Source: Manihot esculenta
Taxonomy: Eukaryota; Streptophyta; Magnoliopsida; Malpighiales; Euphorbiaceae
Direction: 5' to 3'
DNA length: 64,000 bases
NCBI RefSeq assembly: GCF_001659605.2
Contig: NC_035169.2
Location: forward strand, 14,074,263-14,138,262
Shown: one piece after another, positions 1 to 11,025 of the stretch
How the letters are laid out: the number at the start of each line of letters is the position of its first letter
How positions within the stretch are numbered: position 1 is the first letter of the stretch
Notes under the pieces: model-generated
What the model was told of the DNA's origin: nothing
The model's input: only the letters and a program-made list of their open reading frames with translations
Database searches by the model: none
Program-made: the position numbers and the translations under genes

Positions 1-718
1 CATTGTTCATCAAAGCATCAAAACCCATAAACTCATCAATAAGCCTAAACATGCATCTTTACCCATAAATCAACTTAATGCTTGTTTAAAACATACAATG
101 AGCTTAAGATCGGCTCTTACCTCTTGAAGATCGAGAGAGAGAGACGACCTAAACTCGGAGATCCAAGCAAATGGGCTCCTGAGTTTCCAAAGCTCCAAAA
201 CTTGGTTTAAACGCTCAAAACTTGCAATGTGAGTTTAAAACTCAAGAAAAATGGAAGAGATTTGGAGGAAGAACACAAGATTTGCAAAGGGAAGGTCGGA
301 AGCTCACTGTGGCCGAAAATGGGAGAAAGCTCGCCCATTTCGGCTAAGTGCCCCTTTTATAGGTGGCTGGCCAGGCCACGTTCGGGGGCCGAATGTGCCT
401 CCGCATCCATGCAATGTTCGGCGGCCGAACTTGACTTTCGGCGGCCGAACCTGGACTTCCCTAACTCATGCTTTCGGGGGCCTAACGTGCCTCCAAAACG
501 CATGCATGTTCGGCGGCCGAACTTGACTTTCGGCGGCCGAACCTGGGTTTTCCTCCTAAGACTTTTCATGCAAAAACTCATTTAATTTCATACTTAAAAC
601 CATTAAAAACATGAAAACATTTTATAAAAACCTGGTTTTTCCCTTCTAGAGGTTTCCGACATCCGAGATTCCACCGGACGGTTGGAATTCCGATACCGGA
701 GTCTAGCCGGGTATTACA
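1..718 (-). repeat. 3' LTR of element B (partial, cut by window edge)
   Basis: It matches 17058-17683 almost base for base and ends, on the plus strand, in the CCGGGTATTACA terminus shared by the LTRs of this group. It holds a 92-bp stretch (around 420-550) not present in the 5' LTR, made of an extra copy of the TTCGGCGGCCGAA dyad cluster. Otherwise the two LTRs differ at few sites, so B is fairly young. Confidence 0.93.
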
Positions 719-817
719 TTCTCCCCCCCTTAAGAACATTCGTCCCCGAATGTTCCTCAACTAGTACATGCATAGTAAAATAACATAACATACATATAAA
801 ACACATAGGGACTAACC

Positions 818-1147
818 TTAAAAGAGGTGGGGATATTGCTGGAGCATGGACTCCCGTGTCTCCCAGGTACATTCTTCTATATTGTGGTGGTTCCAAAGGA
901 CTTTCACCATTGGGATTTCCTTGTTCCTCAACTTTCTGATCTGAGTGTCAAGAATCCGCACTGGCTGCTCTACATAGGTGAGATCCTCTTGGATCTCTAC
1001 ATCAGGCTCACTAAGAACCTTGCTCGGATCTGACACGTACTTTCTTAACATGGAAACATGGAAAACCAGATGGATTCTTTCCATAGATGCAGGCAAGTCC
1101 AGCTTGTACGATACACTCCCAATCTTTTGCAAGACTTCAAAGGGTCC
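818..1147 (-). pseudogene. Element B integrase C-terminus with chromodomain
   Basis: This is the last part of the B integrase, cut from the rest by element A. The minus-strand frame reads through the end of the GPF module ([20 protein letters not shown]) into a chromodomain-like tail of about 50 residues with [13 protein letters not shown] and the terminal QQYPHLF. Such tails define chromoviruses and are thought to guide integration to heterochromatin. The stop is followed by a short spacer, a palindrome and a polypurine tract next to the LTR. The upstream part of the same domain starts at 10639. Confidence 0.9.
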
Positions 1148-1152
1148 GATGT
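1148..1152. repeat. Target-site duplication of element A (left copy; right copy 10634-10638)
   Basis: GATGT directly precedes the TGTAATACCC start of the 5' LTR and recurs directly after the GTTACA end of the 3' LTR. Five bases is the usual size for Ty3/Gypsy integrase. It marks the exact insertion point in B. Confidence 0.96.
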
Positions 1153-2534
1153 TGTAATACCCGGCTAGAGTCCGGCACCGGAATTCTTGTTGTTTGGTGG
1201 AATCCGGGGTGTCGGAATTCTAGAAAAAGGTAGAATTTATGTTTTACTAAGTGGTATGATTTGTATTGATGTTTTAAGGTTAATGGAAGTGAGTTTTGAG
1301 TTGAAATAACCTAAGGCAGTTGAGCCAAGTTCGGCCGCCGAAGGTAAGTTCGGCCGCCGAAAGTGTTCGGCTTCCGAAGGTAAGTTCGGCCCCCGAATGT
1401 TGCATGGTTTTGCATGCGATTGGGCAGCCGAAGCTGAGTTGGCTGGTCAGCTGAGTCATGTATTTTGCCAGATGTTGGCCTCAGATTCTTGCCATGGAAT
1501 AGGCCACGTCTCTTATGACTCATCTGTACATGTTTTGGTTGATCATACAGAAGGTTGAGGTGTTTGCAAAGGTGTTGAAAGGTGAGAGAACTCAAGCTAC
1601 GTTTTTGAGGTTTTGAGAGTTGGAAGAGAAGTTGATCCGTTTCCCTTGTTCAGTACGTGCATCTTCCTGTTTACAGAGGTTAGGGAAGATCTAGAACCTG
1701 TTTATATGTTTTCTGAAGGTTTTATGGGTTAAAGGAAAGAGATGCATGCTTAGGTTATTAATGGTAGTTTTGATGATTTATGCATGTATACATGTTTATG
1801 TGTTATGTTTGATTTGTTGTTTGGGGTTAGTAGATAGTTTGGACCCCTGTGACCATATACTTGAGTATATGTATGTTGAGGAGGTGAAGTTTGCATGGTT
1901 TGAGAAGTTGAAGGGAAGGAAGAGATGGTTTGCCGTTGAAGCTGAGTTCTGGATGAACTCAGGTTCGGCAGCCGAAGGTTCATTCGGCCGCCGAACCTCC
2001 TGCATGGTGGCTTGGTTGCCACAGCTTGCCCCCGAGTGTTTTTGCATGTTCGGCTCTGTTTGGGGGATTCGGCCGCCGAAGGTGCCGCCGAAGGTGCTTG
2101 AGTTTCGTCTCTGGAGAGGACATTCGGCCGCCGAACCTGCCGCCGAAAATGTTCTGTCCAGCTTTTCTTTTGCATGCTTTGCATGAGTTGTAGAGTGAGA
2201 TTAAGGGGATTTTTGGGTAGGTTCATAGAGTTATTCTTAAGGTAGTTTGGTCCCTCATTTAAGTCTTTATGTGTTTATACAGACCAGAGGAACCAGAGAG
2301 AGCAGCAGTGAGTACTGCTCCAGAGTTTACTGAACCTGCAGAGTCAGTCCAAAGCCAGAGGTGAGTGGAACTATACTTACTGCTTGTAAATGAATAATGG
2401 AATGTTTTAGCATATCTCATGCATCATGAGTTGCAGATAGGTTGACTGCATTAGTATTCACGAATATGTTGCATTGCATTGTTAATTGTTGGTGTGAGTA
2501 AATGCTGAATGATCCAATAGTCTCTGAGTTAAGA

Positions 2535-2676
2535 CCAGGAGCCTTTGACTACGCCCTGGCAGGTATAGTAAAGACCAGGAGCCTTTGACTACGCCCTGGC
2601 AATGGTAAGTACAGAGGTGTTATACACATATACATATATGACAGGAAGACCAGGTGCTCGATTCTACGCCCTGGCA
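2535..2676 (+). repeat. Tandem 27-bp hairpin-forming units in the A 5' LTR
   Basis: Two identical units (2535-2561, 2575-2601) begin CCAGGAGCC and end CGCCCTGGCA; a third (2650-2676) has a changed middle. The ends CCAGG/CCTGG are self-complementary, so each unit can fold as a small stem-loop. The same array recurs in every LTR of this group with different copy numbers (four in D). Function unknown. Confidence 0.8.
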
Positions 2677-3008
2677 CGGAAGTTACTGAGGCTATGTGGT
2701 GACAGGTTTACTCTTGATGTGGCTTGTCTGTGTTATGACGCATTCCATGAGAGCATATGTTATGACTGATTTTATTATTCTACTCACTGGGCTATAGAGC
2801 TCATCCCACTCCCTTAATCCCAGTCTTGCAGGCTTTCAGTGTACAGTGTACAGGGAAAGGTCAGAAGAGTTCAGAACTCAGAGAAGAAACATGTAATAGC
2901 TTAGAGTGGACATGTAATATTAAAGAGATGTGTTAGTTGTGTTTACAGTTAGAATTGTGCTTGACATAGTTGTGGTGTAAATCTTTGGTTTTTGTACATG
3001 ATCTGTTT

Positions 3009-3022
3009 ATGTATATATTTTG
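3009..3022 (+). promoter_or_regulatory. Candidate TATA element in A 5' LTR
   Basis: GTATATATTTT lies about 265 bp before the LTR end, downstream of the motif clusters, a plausible place for the core promoter that starts the genomic RNA. This is inferred from composition and position only; other AT-rich strings exist nearby. Confidence 0.3.
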
Positions 3023-3286
3023 CTGCGTATGTGAAAAACCAGGCTTAACAGGTATGAGATAACCCATCTAGAGCCAGCTCTAGTCAGGGGTACAGACAGA
3101 GATAGTGCATGCACAGGTTAAGCCTTGGATCAGGAAAAAGAGTTTTTATTTTCACATAAAATGTATGATCATGTATGAGATTTACAGGTACACAGAGAGT
3201 ATAGCAGGCTTGCTACGGGTTCTGGCGGCCTTACGCCGACCTGAATCCTAGCGCCGGTGACGGTCCATTTTGGGGTCGTTACAGAT

Positions 3287-3298
3287 TGGTATCAGAGC
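3287..3298 (+). other. Primer-binding site of element A (initiator tRNA-Met)
   Basis: TGGTATCAGAGC begins 3 bases after the LTR and is complementary to the 3' end of plant initiator tRNA-Met, which primes minus-strand DNA synthesis in this group. The match weakens after the twelfth base or so. Confidence 0.93.
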
Positions 3299-3505
3299 CC
3301 TAGGTTCATATGATCGGACCTATATAGAGAGTGTCGGGCTCATAGAGATTAGAGTTGGTCAAGCACAATAGGAATCATGTCCACTAGGATAGGATGTTGA
3401 GTCCTGTCTTTCTGATGCTATGAGATGCATATGCATGTGTTTTATGTTTGAAATATATGTTTATGTGCTGATATGCTATAGTGTGTGTTGTTGTACAGAG
3501 GTAAG

Positions 3506-4915
3506 ATGCGAGGAACTCGTCGATCAGCTCGATTGACTGGAGTCCCATCAGATAGTGAGGGATTAGCTGCTCGTCCTCCTGCATTGCCAAGGGCAAGGTC
3601 ACAAAGATCTAGCAGGGAAGGCATGTCAATAGACCCTAGAAGGTCTGTGGACGAGAGCAGAAGAGGAGTAGTTAGAGGAGGTAGATCAGAGGAAGAGAGG
3701 GAGGCTATGGAGACTGATCCGTCTATGGATGAAGGTATGGGAGAATCCGAGGGAGGCGTTCAGGTCTCAGGTTATGGCTATCCATCCTTGTTTCAGGATC
3801 CAGAGTATCCGATGGAGGGTGTGTCGGAATACTCTCGTTTTGACCCATATCCTACATACATGCCATATATGCCATATCCTCACTATTACCCATCATATCC
3901 ACCATATCCGATGTATCCACCCTCCCCTATTCATCCAAGTGCAGCACACCCAGAAATAAATGAACCAGCACCTCCACCACCACAAACAGAACCAGTAGCC
4001 CCTGTTGCCCAAATGTTTCCATCTAGTTCATCTGGAAGTAAGGTAAAGATGACTGAGTACCTTAAATTGGATGCTCCTAAGTTTACCACAGGAGATGATC
4101 CATTTGAGTACCTGAGATTTGTGAAGATGATTACTGATGAGTTGGGTGCAGATGACAGTAGAGCCATAGAGATGGCAGGATTTACACTGAAGTGTAAGAA
4201 GGCTCGGGAATGGTTTAAGAACTATATAGAGCCCAGAATGAACAGTATGTCGTGGGGAGAGTTCGCTAATGAGTTTGCAGGGTGGGCTTTTCCTGATAGT
4301 TCCAGGGAGATGAAGATAATTGAGTTTGAACAATTGAGACAAACAGATGAGATGACTGTTGATGAGTTCACAGATAAGTTCCTAGATCTGCTTCAGTACG
4401 TGGGTCAGGCCTATGATACTGATCAGAAGAAGGCGAGGAGATATACCATGAGACTTCATCCCAGGTATTCTTCTTTGATCCTTCCAGCAGAAAAGGAGAG
4501 TTTTCACTCTATTATAGATGCAGCCAGGAAGATGGAAGCTAGTGCTAATATTCAGAAACAGTCAAAGGCACAGGCTTCGGGTTCTAAGGCCCCCAGTTCA
4601 GGCTCTACAGGCAGTAAGAGATGGGATAGAGCGAGAGGAACAAGGAAAGGGTTCTGGAGTAAAGTTAAGTCAGGTCTGGGAATGGGTAGTGGCTCAAGCT
4701 CTGGCACAGCTGTTCCAGCATGTAGGAGATGTGGGAGACCACACAGAGGAACTTGTCAGTTGGGATCTACAGCTTGTTTTAGATGTGGACAGGAAGGGCA
4801 TATTGCTCGAGAAGTGTCCTCAGGTGACTTTTGTGGCACCTTCCCAGCAGATGAGTTCAGGCAGTGTAGCACAGCCAGTAGGGCAGCCAGTGGCTTCAGC
4901 TATACCTCAGGGTAG
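3506..4915 (+). pseudogene. gag: Element A gag (frameshifted near its C-terminus)
   Basis: Capsid/nucleocapsid protein that packages the element RNA in virus-like particles. I use the ATG at 3506 ([12 protein letters not shown]) because all relatives begin there; an upstream in-frame ATG exists at 3485. A proline/tyrosine-rich stretch (many PYP repeats) follows the arginine-rich N-terminus, then the retrotransposon gag core ([16 protein letters not shown]), a CX2CX3HX3C motif ([12 protein letters not shown]) and the start of a classic CCHC knuckle ([11 protein letters not shown]). Compared with D there is one extra base at about 4812, inside the knuckle, so the frame leaves the coding track and stops at 4915. 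The rest of the polyprotein continues in another frame. Confidence 0.9.
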
Positions 4916-7325
4916 TGGTAGAGGTAGAGGGAGAGGGGCAGCCTCTACTTCAGCAGCAGGTTCCCGAGGTGGAAATCCTGTAGCCCCAGCACGGATTTTC
5001 ACTATGACTCAGGAGGAGGCTAATACATCGAACACAGTGGTGTCAGGTAATCTCATCATTGGGTGTTCTGATGTGTATGCTTTGATGGACTCCGGTGCTT
5101 CTCATTCCTTTATTGCTTCGAGAGCCATAGAGAGATTGGGTTTGATCAGTTCTGAGTTAGAGTATCCTCTCTGGGTCAGTGGACCTAGATGTGACCCATC
5201 AGTGGCAGTGTCAGTCTGTCGTTTCAGTCCAGTATTCATAGAGGGTAGATGCCTTCCAGCTGACCTTGTGGTTCTAGACTTGACAGATTTTGATGTCATT
5301 CTAGGGATGGATTGGCTATCTGCATATAGTGCTACTTTGGACTGTAGAGAGAAGATAGTGAGTCTCAGAGACCAGGATGGGTCAGAGTGTGTCTTCAGAG
5401 GAGACAGGAGAGGTACACCCAGAGGTATGATTTCAGCCCTTCAGGCTCGTCGTTTGCTTAGGAGGGGTTGTCAGGGGTTTCTAGCTCATGTGAGAGAGCT
5501 AGACAGTCAGGTGAGGGAACCAGCCACCGTACCAGTAGTCCGAGAGTTTCTCGATGTGTTTCCAGACGAACTTCCAGGACTACCACCTGGTAGGGAGATA
5601 GAGTTTGAAATAGAATTGCTGCCTGATACCAGACCTATCTCTATTCCTCCCTACAGGATGGCACCAGCAGAGTTAAAAGAGTTGAAAGAACAGTTGCAGG
5701 ACTTGGTAGATAAGGGTTTCATCCGCCCTAGTACCTCACCTTGGGGTGCTCCAGTACTTTTTGTCAGAAAGAAGGATGGATCCCTCAGACTTTGTATTGA
5801 CTACAGACAGTTAAACAAGGTCACTACCAAGAATAGGTATCCTCTACCTCGGATTGATGATCTGTTTGACCAGCTAGCTGGAGCAGGTTGTTTCTCTAAA
5901 ATAGATCTGAGATCCGGATATCATCAGTTGAGAGTCAGAGAGGCAGATGTGCCTAAGACAGCATTCAGAACCAGATATGGGCACTATGAGTTCTTAGTGA
6001 TGCCGTTCGGGTTGACTAATGCCCCTGCAGCATTCATGGATCTCATGAATAGAGTTTTCAGTGAGTTTCTGGATCACTTTGTGATTGTTTTTATTGATGA
6101 CATCTTAGTGTATTCCAGAAATGCAGAAGAGCATGCCCATCATCTGCGGATAATTCTGCAGACACTGAGAGAGCAAGGTTTGTATGCCAAGTTCTCGAAG
6201 TGTGAGTTTTGGTTGAGGAGCATTTCTTTCTTGGGACATGTGGTATCAGCAGATGGGATTGAGGTAGACCCCAAGAAGATAGAGGCTGTAGCTAACTGGC
6301 CCAGACCCACTACAGTGACTGAGATTAAAAGCTTTCTGGGACTGGCAGGTTACTACAGGAGGTTCGTACAGGATTTCTCGAAGATAGCAGCTCCTATGAC
6401 CAAACTGACTCAGAAGAACCAGCAGTTTATCTGGTCAGACCAGTGTGAAGAGAGCTTTGAGGAGCTCAAGAGGAGATTGACTACAGCACCAGTGCTAGCT
6501 CTGCCTGTTAGTGACAAGGAGTTCACAGTGTTCTGTGATGCATCTCGAGTGGGATTGGGTTGTGTTCTGATGCAGCAAGATAGGGTGATTGCTTATGCTT
6601 CCAGACAATTAAAGAAGCACGAGTTGAATTACCCCACCCATGACCTTGAGATGGCAGCAGTTATCTTTGCACTCAAGATGTGGAGGCATTACCTCTACGG
6701 GGTGAAATGCGAGATCTTCACTGATCACAAGAGTTTACAATACATCTTGAGCCAGAGAGAACTAAATTGGAGACAGAGAAGATGGGTAGAATTGCTTAGT
6801 GATTATGATTGTAAGATCCAGTATCATCCGGGTAAGGCGAATGTTGTGGCAGACGCCTTAAGTCGGAAGTCACTAGGCAGTTTATCTCATATAGCAGCAG
6901 AGCGGAGATCAGTAGTGATGGAGCTGTACAAGCTCATCGAGGAGGGGTTACAGCTAGAGTTGTCTGGTACAGGTGCGTTGATAGCACAGATGAGAGTGAC
7001 ACCAGTGTTTCTGGAGCAGATAGCACAGAGACAGCACGAGGACCCTGAGTTGATGAAAATTGCCAGGACTGTTCAGTCAGGCAACAGTGCAGAGTTCAGA
7101 TTTGACAGTAAAGGGATCCTTCGTTTTGGAAGTCGACTTTGTGTACCAGATAAAAGCAGTCTGAAGGAAGACATTATGAGGGAAGCTCATAATGCAAGGT
7201 ATAGTGTTCACCCAGGAGCCACCAAGATGTATCGAGACCTAAAGAGAGTGTATTGGTGGCCAGCCATGAAAAAGGGAGTGGCGCAGTTTGTGACAGCCTG
7301 TGAGACTTGTCAGAGGGTGAAGTAG
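4813..7325 (+). pseudogene. pol: Element A pol: protease, reverse transcriptase, RNase H, integrase N-terminus
   Basis: This continues the polyprotein after the gag frameshift. In order it has an aspartic protease (MDSGASHSF at about 5085), RT with the FIDD catalytic motif ([12 protein letters not shown] near 6090), RNase H ([15 protein letters not shown] near 6530; FTDHKSLQ near 6720), and the integrase zinc module (H...H and CETCQ near 7185-7310). It ends at TAG 7323-7325, produced by loss of one base relative to D, and integrase resumes in the next frame. Its protease reads DSG, the family consensus, whereas related copies here read DPG. Confidence 0.92.
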
Positions 7326-8431
7326 AACATCAGAAGCCGGCTGGAATGCTTAACCCACTGCCGATTCCAGAATGGAAATGGGAAAACATAGCTATGGATT
7401 TCGTAGTAGGCTTACCAGCAGCATCCAACAGGATAGACTCTATATGGGTGATTGTGGACAGACTCACGAAATCTGCTCATTTCATTCCAGTTAGGAGTAA
7501 CTATTCTGTGGATAAGTTAGCACAGGTGTATCTGGATGAGATAGTGAGATTACATGGAGTCCCAGTGTCTATAGTTTCAGACAGAGGACCTCAGTTTACC
7601 TCCAGATTCTGGCGAAATTTGCAGAGTGCTATGGGCACGAGATTAGATTTTAGTACTGCTTTCCACCCACAGACTGATGGACAGTCAGAGAGGACCATCC
7701 AGACCATAGAGGACATGCTCAGAATGTGTGTGTTAGACTTTGGCGGTTCTTGGAGGCAGCATCTACCTTTAGTAGAGTTTGCCTACAATAACAGTCATCA
7801 TGCTAGCATTGGGATGGCTCCTTATGAAGCATTATATGGGAGGAAATGCAGATCCCCTGTTTGCTGGGAAGAAGTAGGAGAGAAAGTTCTTGCAGGGCCA
7901 GAGTTGATAGAAATTACCAGTAAAACAGTGCCAGTAATCAGGGAGAGAATCAGAATAGCACAGAGTAGACAGAAAAGCTACGCAGATATTCGCAGGAAAC
8001 TGTTAGAGTTTCAGGAGGGAGATTGGGTATTGCTAAAAGTGTCTCCAATGAAAGGAGTGGTTCGTTTTGGGAAGAAGGGTAAGTTAGCTCCACGATACAT
8101 TGGACCCTTTGAGATTTTACAGAGGATCGGAAATGTATCATATAAGCTAGATTTACCTACTTCTATGGAGAGGATTCACCCGGTGTTTCATGTTTCTATG
8201 CTACGGAAATTTGTGTCAGATCCGGATCAGGTTATTAGTGCGCCTGATGTGGAGATTCTAGGGGATCTCACGTATGTAGAGCAGCCAGTACGGATTCTGG
8301 ACACACAGAGCAGACAGCTAAGGAACAAGGAGATTCCGATGGTGAAAGTTTTGTGGAACCACCATAACCTAGAAGAGTGCACATGGGAGACGCGGGAGTC
8401 TATGCTCCAGCAGTATCCACATCTGTTTTGA
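7326..8431 (+). pseudogene. Element A integrase core, GPF module and chromodomain
   Basis: This is the frame after the 1-bp deletion at about 7322. It has the DDE integrase core: D in [12 protein letters not shown] in [12 protein letters not shown] in [11 protein letters not shown]. Then come a GPF module ([11 protein letters not shown]) and a C-terminal chromodomain-like tail (VKVLWNHH...EECTWE...YPHLF). Integrase joins the cDNA to target DNA. All catalytic residues are visible, but the frame is detached from the upstream polyprotein, so it is probably not expressed as an active enzyme. Confidence 0.92.
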
Positions 8432-8472
8432 GGTTTGTTTCCTCCTTTTGTTGTGATTGTTGTTTGTTTTAG

Positions 8473-8509
8473 GAACATCCGAGGACGAATGTTCTTAAGG
8501 GGGGGAGAA
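8473..8509 (+). other. Palindrome and polypurine tract before the A 3' LTR
   Basis: A 22-bp near-perfect palindrome (8473-8494, arms GAACATCCG and CGAATGTTC) is followed by the purine run AAGGGGGGGAGAA (8497-8509), which touches the LTR. The purine run is the expected plus-strand primer. The palindrome is conserved in the related elements. Confidence 0.8.
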
Positions 8510-10633
8510 TGTAATACCCGGCTAGAGTCCGGCACCGAAATTCCTATTGTTTGGTGGAATCCGGGGTGTCGGAATTCTAGAAAAAGGTAGAATTTATGTT
8601 TTACTAAGTGGTATGATTTGTATTGATGTTTTAAGGTTAATGGAAGTGAGTTTTGAGTTGAAATAACCTAAGGCAGTTGAGCCAAGTTCGGCCGCCGAAG
8701 GTAAGTTCGGCCGCCGAAAGTGTTCGGCTTCCGAAGGTAAGTTCGGCCCCCGAATGTTGCATGGTTTTGCATGCGATTGGGCAGCCGAAGCTGAGTTGGC
8801 TGGTCAGCTGAGTCATGTATTTTGCCAGATGTTGGCCTCAGATTCTTGCCATGGAATAGGCCACGTCTCTTATGACTCATCTGTACATGTTTTGGTTGAT
8901 CATACAGAAGGTTGAGGTGTTTGCAAAGGTGTTGAAAGGTGAGAGAACTCAAGCTACGTTTTTGAGGTTTTGAGAGTTGGAAGAGAAGTTGATCCGTTTC
9001 CCTTGTTCAGTACGTGCATCTTCCTGTTTACAGAGGTTAGGGAAGATCTAGAACCTGTTTATATGTTTTCTGAAGGTTTTATGGGTTAAAGGAAAGAGAT
9101 GCATGCTTAGGTTATTAATGGTAGTTTTGATGATTTATGCATGTATACATGTTTATGTGTTATGTTTGATTTGGGGTTAGTAGATAGTTTGGACCCCTGT
9201 GACCATATACTTGAGTATATGTATGTTGAGGAGGTGAAGTTTGCATGGTTTGAGAAGTTGAAGGGAAGGAAGAGATGGTTTGCCGTTGAAGCTGAGTTCT
9301 GGATGAACTCAGGTTCGGCAGCCGAAGGTTCATTCGGCCGCCGAACCTCCTGCATGGTGGCTTGGTTGCCACAGCTTGCCCCCGAGTGTTTTTGCATGTT
9401 CGGCTCTGTTTGGGGGATTCGGCCGCCGAAGGTGCCGCCGAAGGTGCTTGAGTTTCGTCTCTGGAGAGGACATTCGGCCGCCGAACCTGCCGCCGAAAAT
9501 GTTCTGTCCAGCTTTTCTTTTGCATGCTTTGCATGAGTTGTAGAGTGAGATTAAGGGGATTTTTGGGTAGGTTCATAGAGTTATTCTTAAGGTAGTTTGG
9601 TCCCTCATTTAAGTCTTTATGTGTTTATACAGACCAGAGGAACCAGAGAGAGCAGCAGTGAGTACTGCTCCAGAGTTTACTGAACCTGCAGAGTCAGTCC
9701 AAAGCCAGAGGTGAGTGGAACTATACTTACTGCTTGTAAATGAATAATGGAATGTTTTAGCATATCTCATGCATCATGAGTTGCAGATAGGTTGACAGCA
9801 TTAGTATTCATGAATATGTTGCATTGCATTGTTAATTGTTGGTGTGAGTAAATGCTGAATGATCCAATAGTCTCTGAGTTAAGACCAGGAGCCTTTGACT
9901 ACGCCCTGGCAGGTATAGTAAAGACCAGGAGCCTTTGACTACGCCCTGGAAATGGTAAGTACAGAGGTGTTATACACATATACATATATGACAGGAAGAC
10001 CAGGTGCTCGATTCTACGCCCTGGCACGGAAGTTACTGAGGCTATGTGGTGACAGGTTTACTCTTGATGTGGCTTGTCTGTGTTATGACGCATTCCATGA
10101 GAGCATATGTTATGACTGATTTTATTATTCTACTCACTGGGCTATAGAGCTCATCCCACTCCCTTAATCCCAGTCTTGCAGGCTTTCAGTGTACAGTGTA
10201 CAGGGAAAGGTCAAAAGAGTTCAGAACTCAAAGAAGAAACATGTAATAGCTTAGAGTGGACATGTAATATTAAAGAGATGTGTTAGTTGTGTTTACAGTT
10301 AGAATTGTGCTTGACATAGTTGTGGTGTAAATCTTTGGTTTTTGTACATGATCTGTTTATGTATATATTTTGCTGCGTATGTGAAAAACCAGGCTTAACA
10401 GGTATGAGATAACCCATCTAGAGCCAGCTCTAGTCAGGGGTACAGACAGAGATAGTGCATGCACAGGTTAAGCCTTGGATCAGGAAAAAGAGTTTTTATT
10501 TTCACATAAAATGTATGATCATGTATGAGATTTACAGGTACACAGAGAGTATAGCAGGCTTGCTACGGGTTCTGGCGGCCTTACGCCGACCTGAATCCTA
10601 GCGCCGGTGACGGTCCATTTTGGGGTCGTTACA
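8510..10633 (+). repeat. 3' LTR of element A (2124 bp)
   Basis: Near-identical copy of 1153-3283, with a 7-bp deletion around 9173 and about eight substitutions. It ends at GTTACA, directly followed by the GATGT duplication. Confidence 0.97.
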
Positions 10634-10638
10634 GATGT

Positions 10639-11025
10639 ACCGTGGAGCTAGCTTACCCTTTTTACCAAACCGAACCACCCCTTTCATTGGAGACACCTTG
10701 AGCAATACTAGATCCCCCTCCTGAAAGTCTACCTGTTTCCTGTGGAGGTCTGCATAACTCTTCTGCCTGCTTGCAGCAGTTTTGATTCTCTTTCTGATGA
10801 TGGTTACCACCCTGCTGGTGATCTCTACTAACTCAGGCCCTGCCAAGGCCTTCTCTCCTACTTCCTCCCAACAGACGGGTGATCTGCACTTCCTCCCATA
10901 CAAGGCTTCATATGGAGCCATCCCGATGCTAGCATGATGGCTGTTATTGTAGGCAAACTCCACCAAAGGTAGATGCTGCCTCCAAGAACCGCCAAAATCC
11001 AGCACACACATTCTGAGCATATCTT
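10639..11025 (-). pseudogene. Element B integrase, C-terminal half up to the A insertion
   Basis: The minus strand encodes integrase after the catalytic glutamate: [25 protein letters not shown] through [19 protein letters not shown]. It stops where A is inserted (10634) and continues at 1147 downward. A 1-bp deletion at about 11025 separates this frame from the upstream integrase frame. Confidence 0.9.

Larger units (their letters stand above)
1153..3283 (+). repeat. 5' LTR of element A (2131 bp)
   Basis: It starts TGTAATACCC, ends GGGTCGTTACA, and matches 8510-10633. Inside are two clusters of TTCGGCCGCCGAA-type dyads (about 1329-1402 and 1961-2146), then a tandem array of 27-bp units of the form CCAGG...CCTGGCA at 2535-2561 and 2575-2601 with a diverged third at 2650-2676. 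A TATA-like string lies at 3011-3020. Confidence 0.97.
1153..10633 (+). mobile_element. Element A: full-length Ty3/Gypsy chromovirus inserted in B
   Basis: A 9481-bp element with LTRs at 1153-3283 and 8510-10633, a tRNA-Met primer site at 3287-3298, gag-pol in between, a polypurine tract just before the 3' LTR, and a perfect 5-bp target duplication GATGT (1148-1152 and 10634-10638). It lies in the integrase gene of B in the opposite orientation. The LTRs differ by about eight substitutions and one 7-bp indel by eye (about 0.4%), so it is recent. The gag-pol frame has two 1-bp frameshifts, so the copy is probably not autonomous. Confidence 0.97.

Noticed and set aside
3287..3298. tRNA-like string TGGTATCAGAGC as a tRNA gene
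   Set aside because: Only the complement of the tRNA 3' end is present, at the expected primer site; no cloverleaf.
4518..4812. N-terminal extension of the A pol frame beginning at 4518
   Set aside because: It is the out-of-frame reading of gag; true coding in that frame starts only at the frameshift near 4812.
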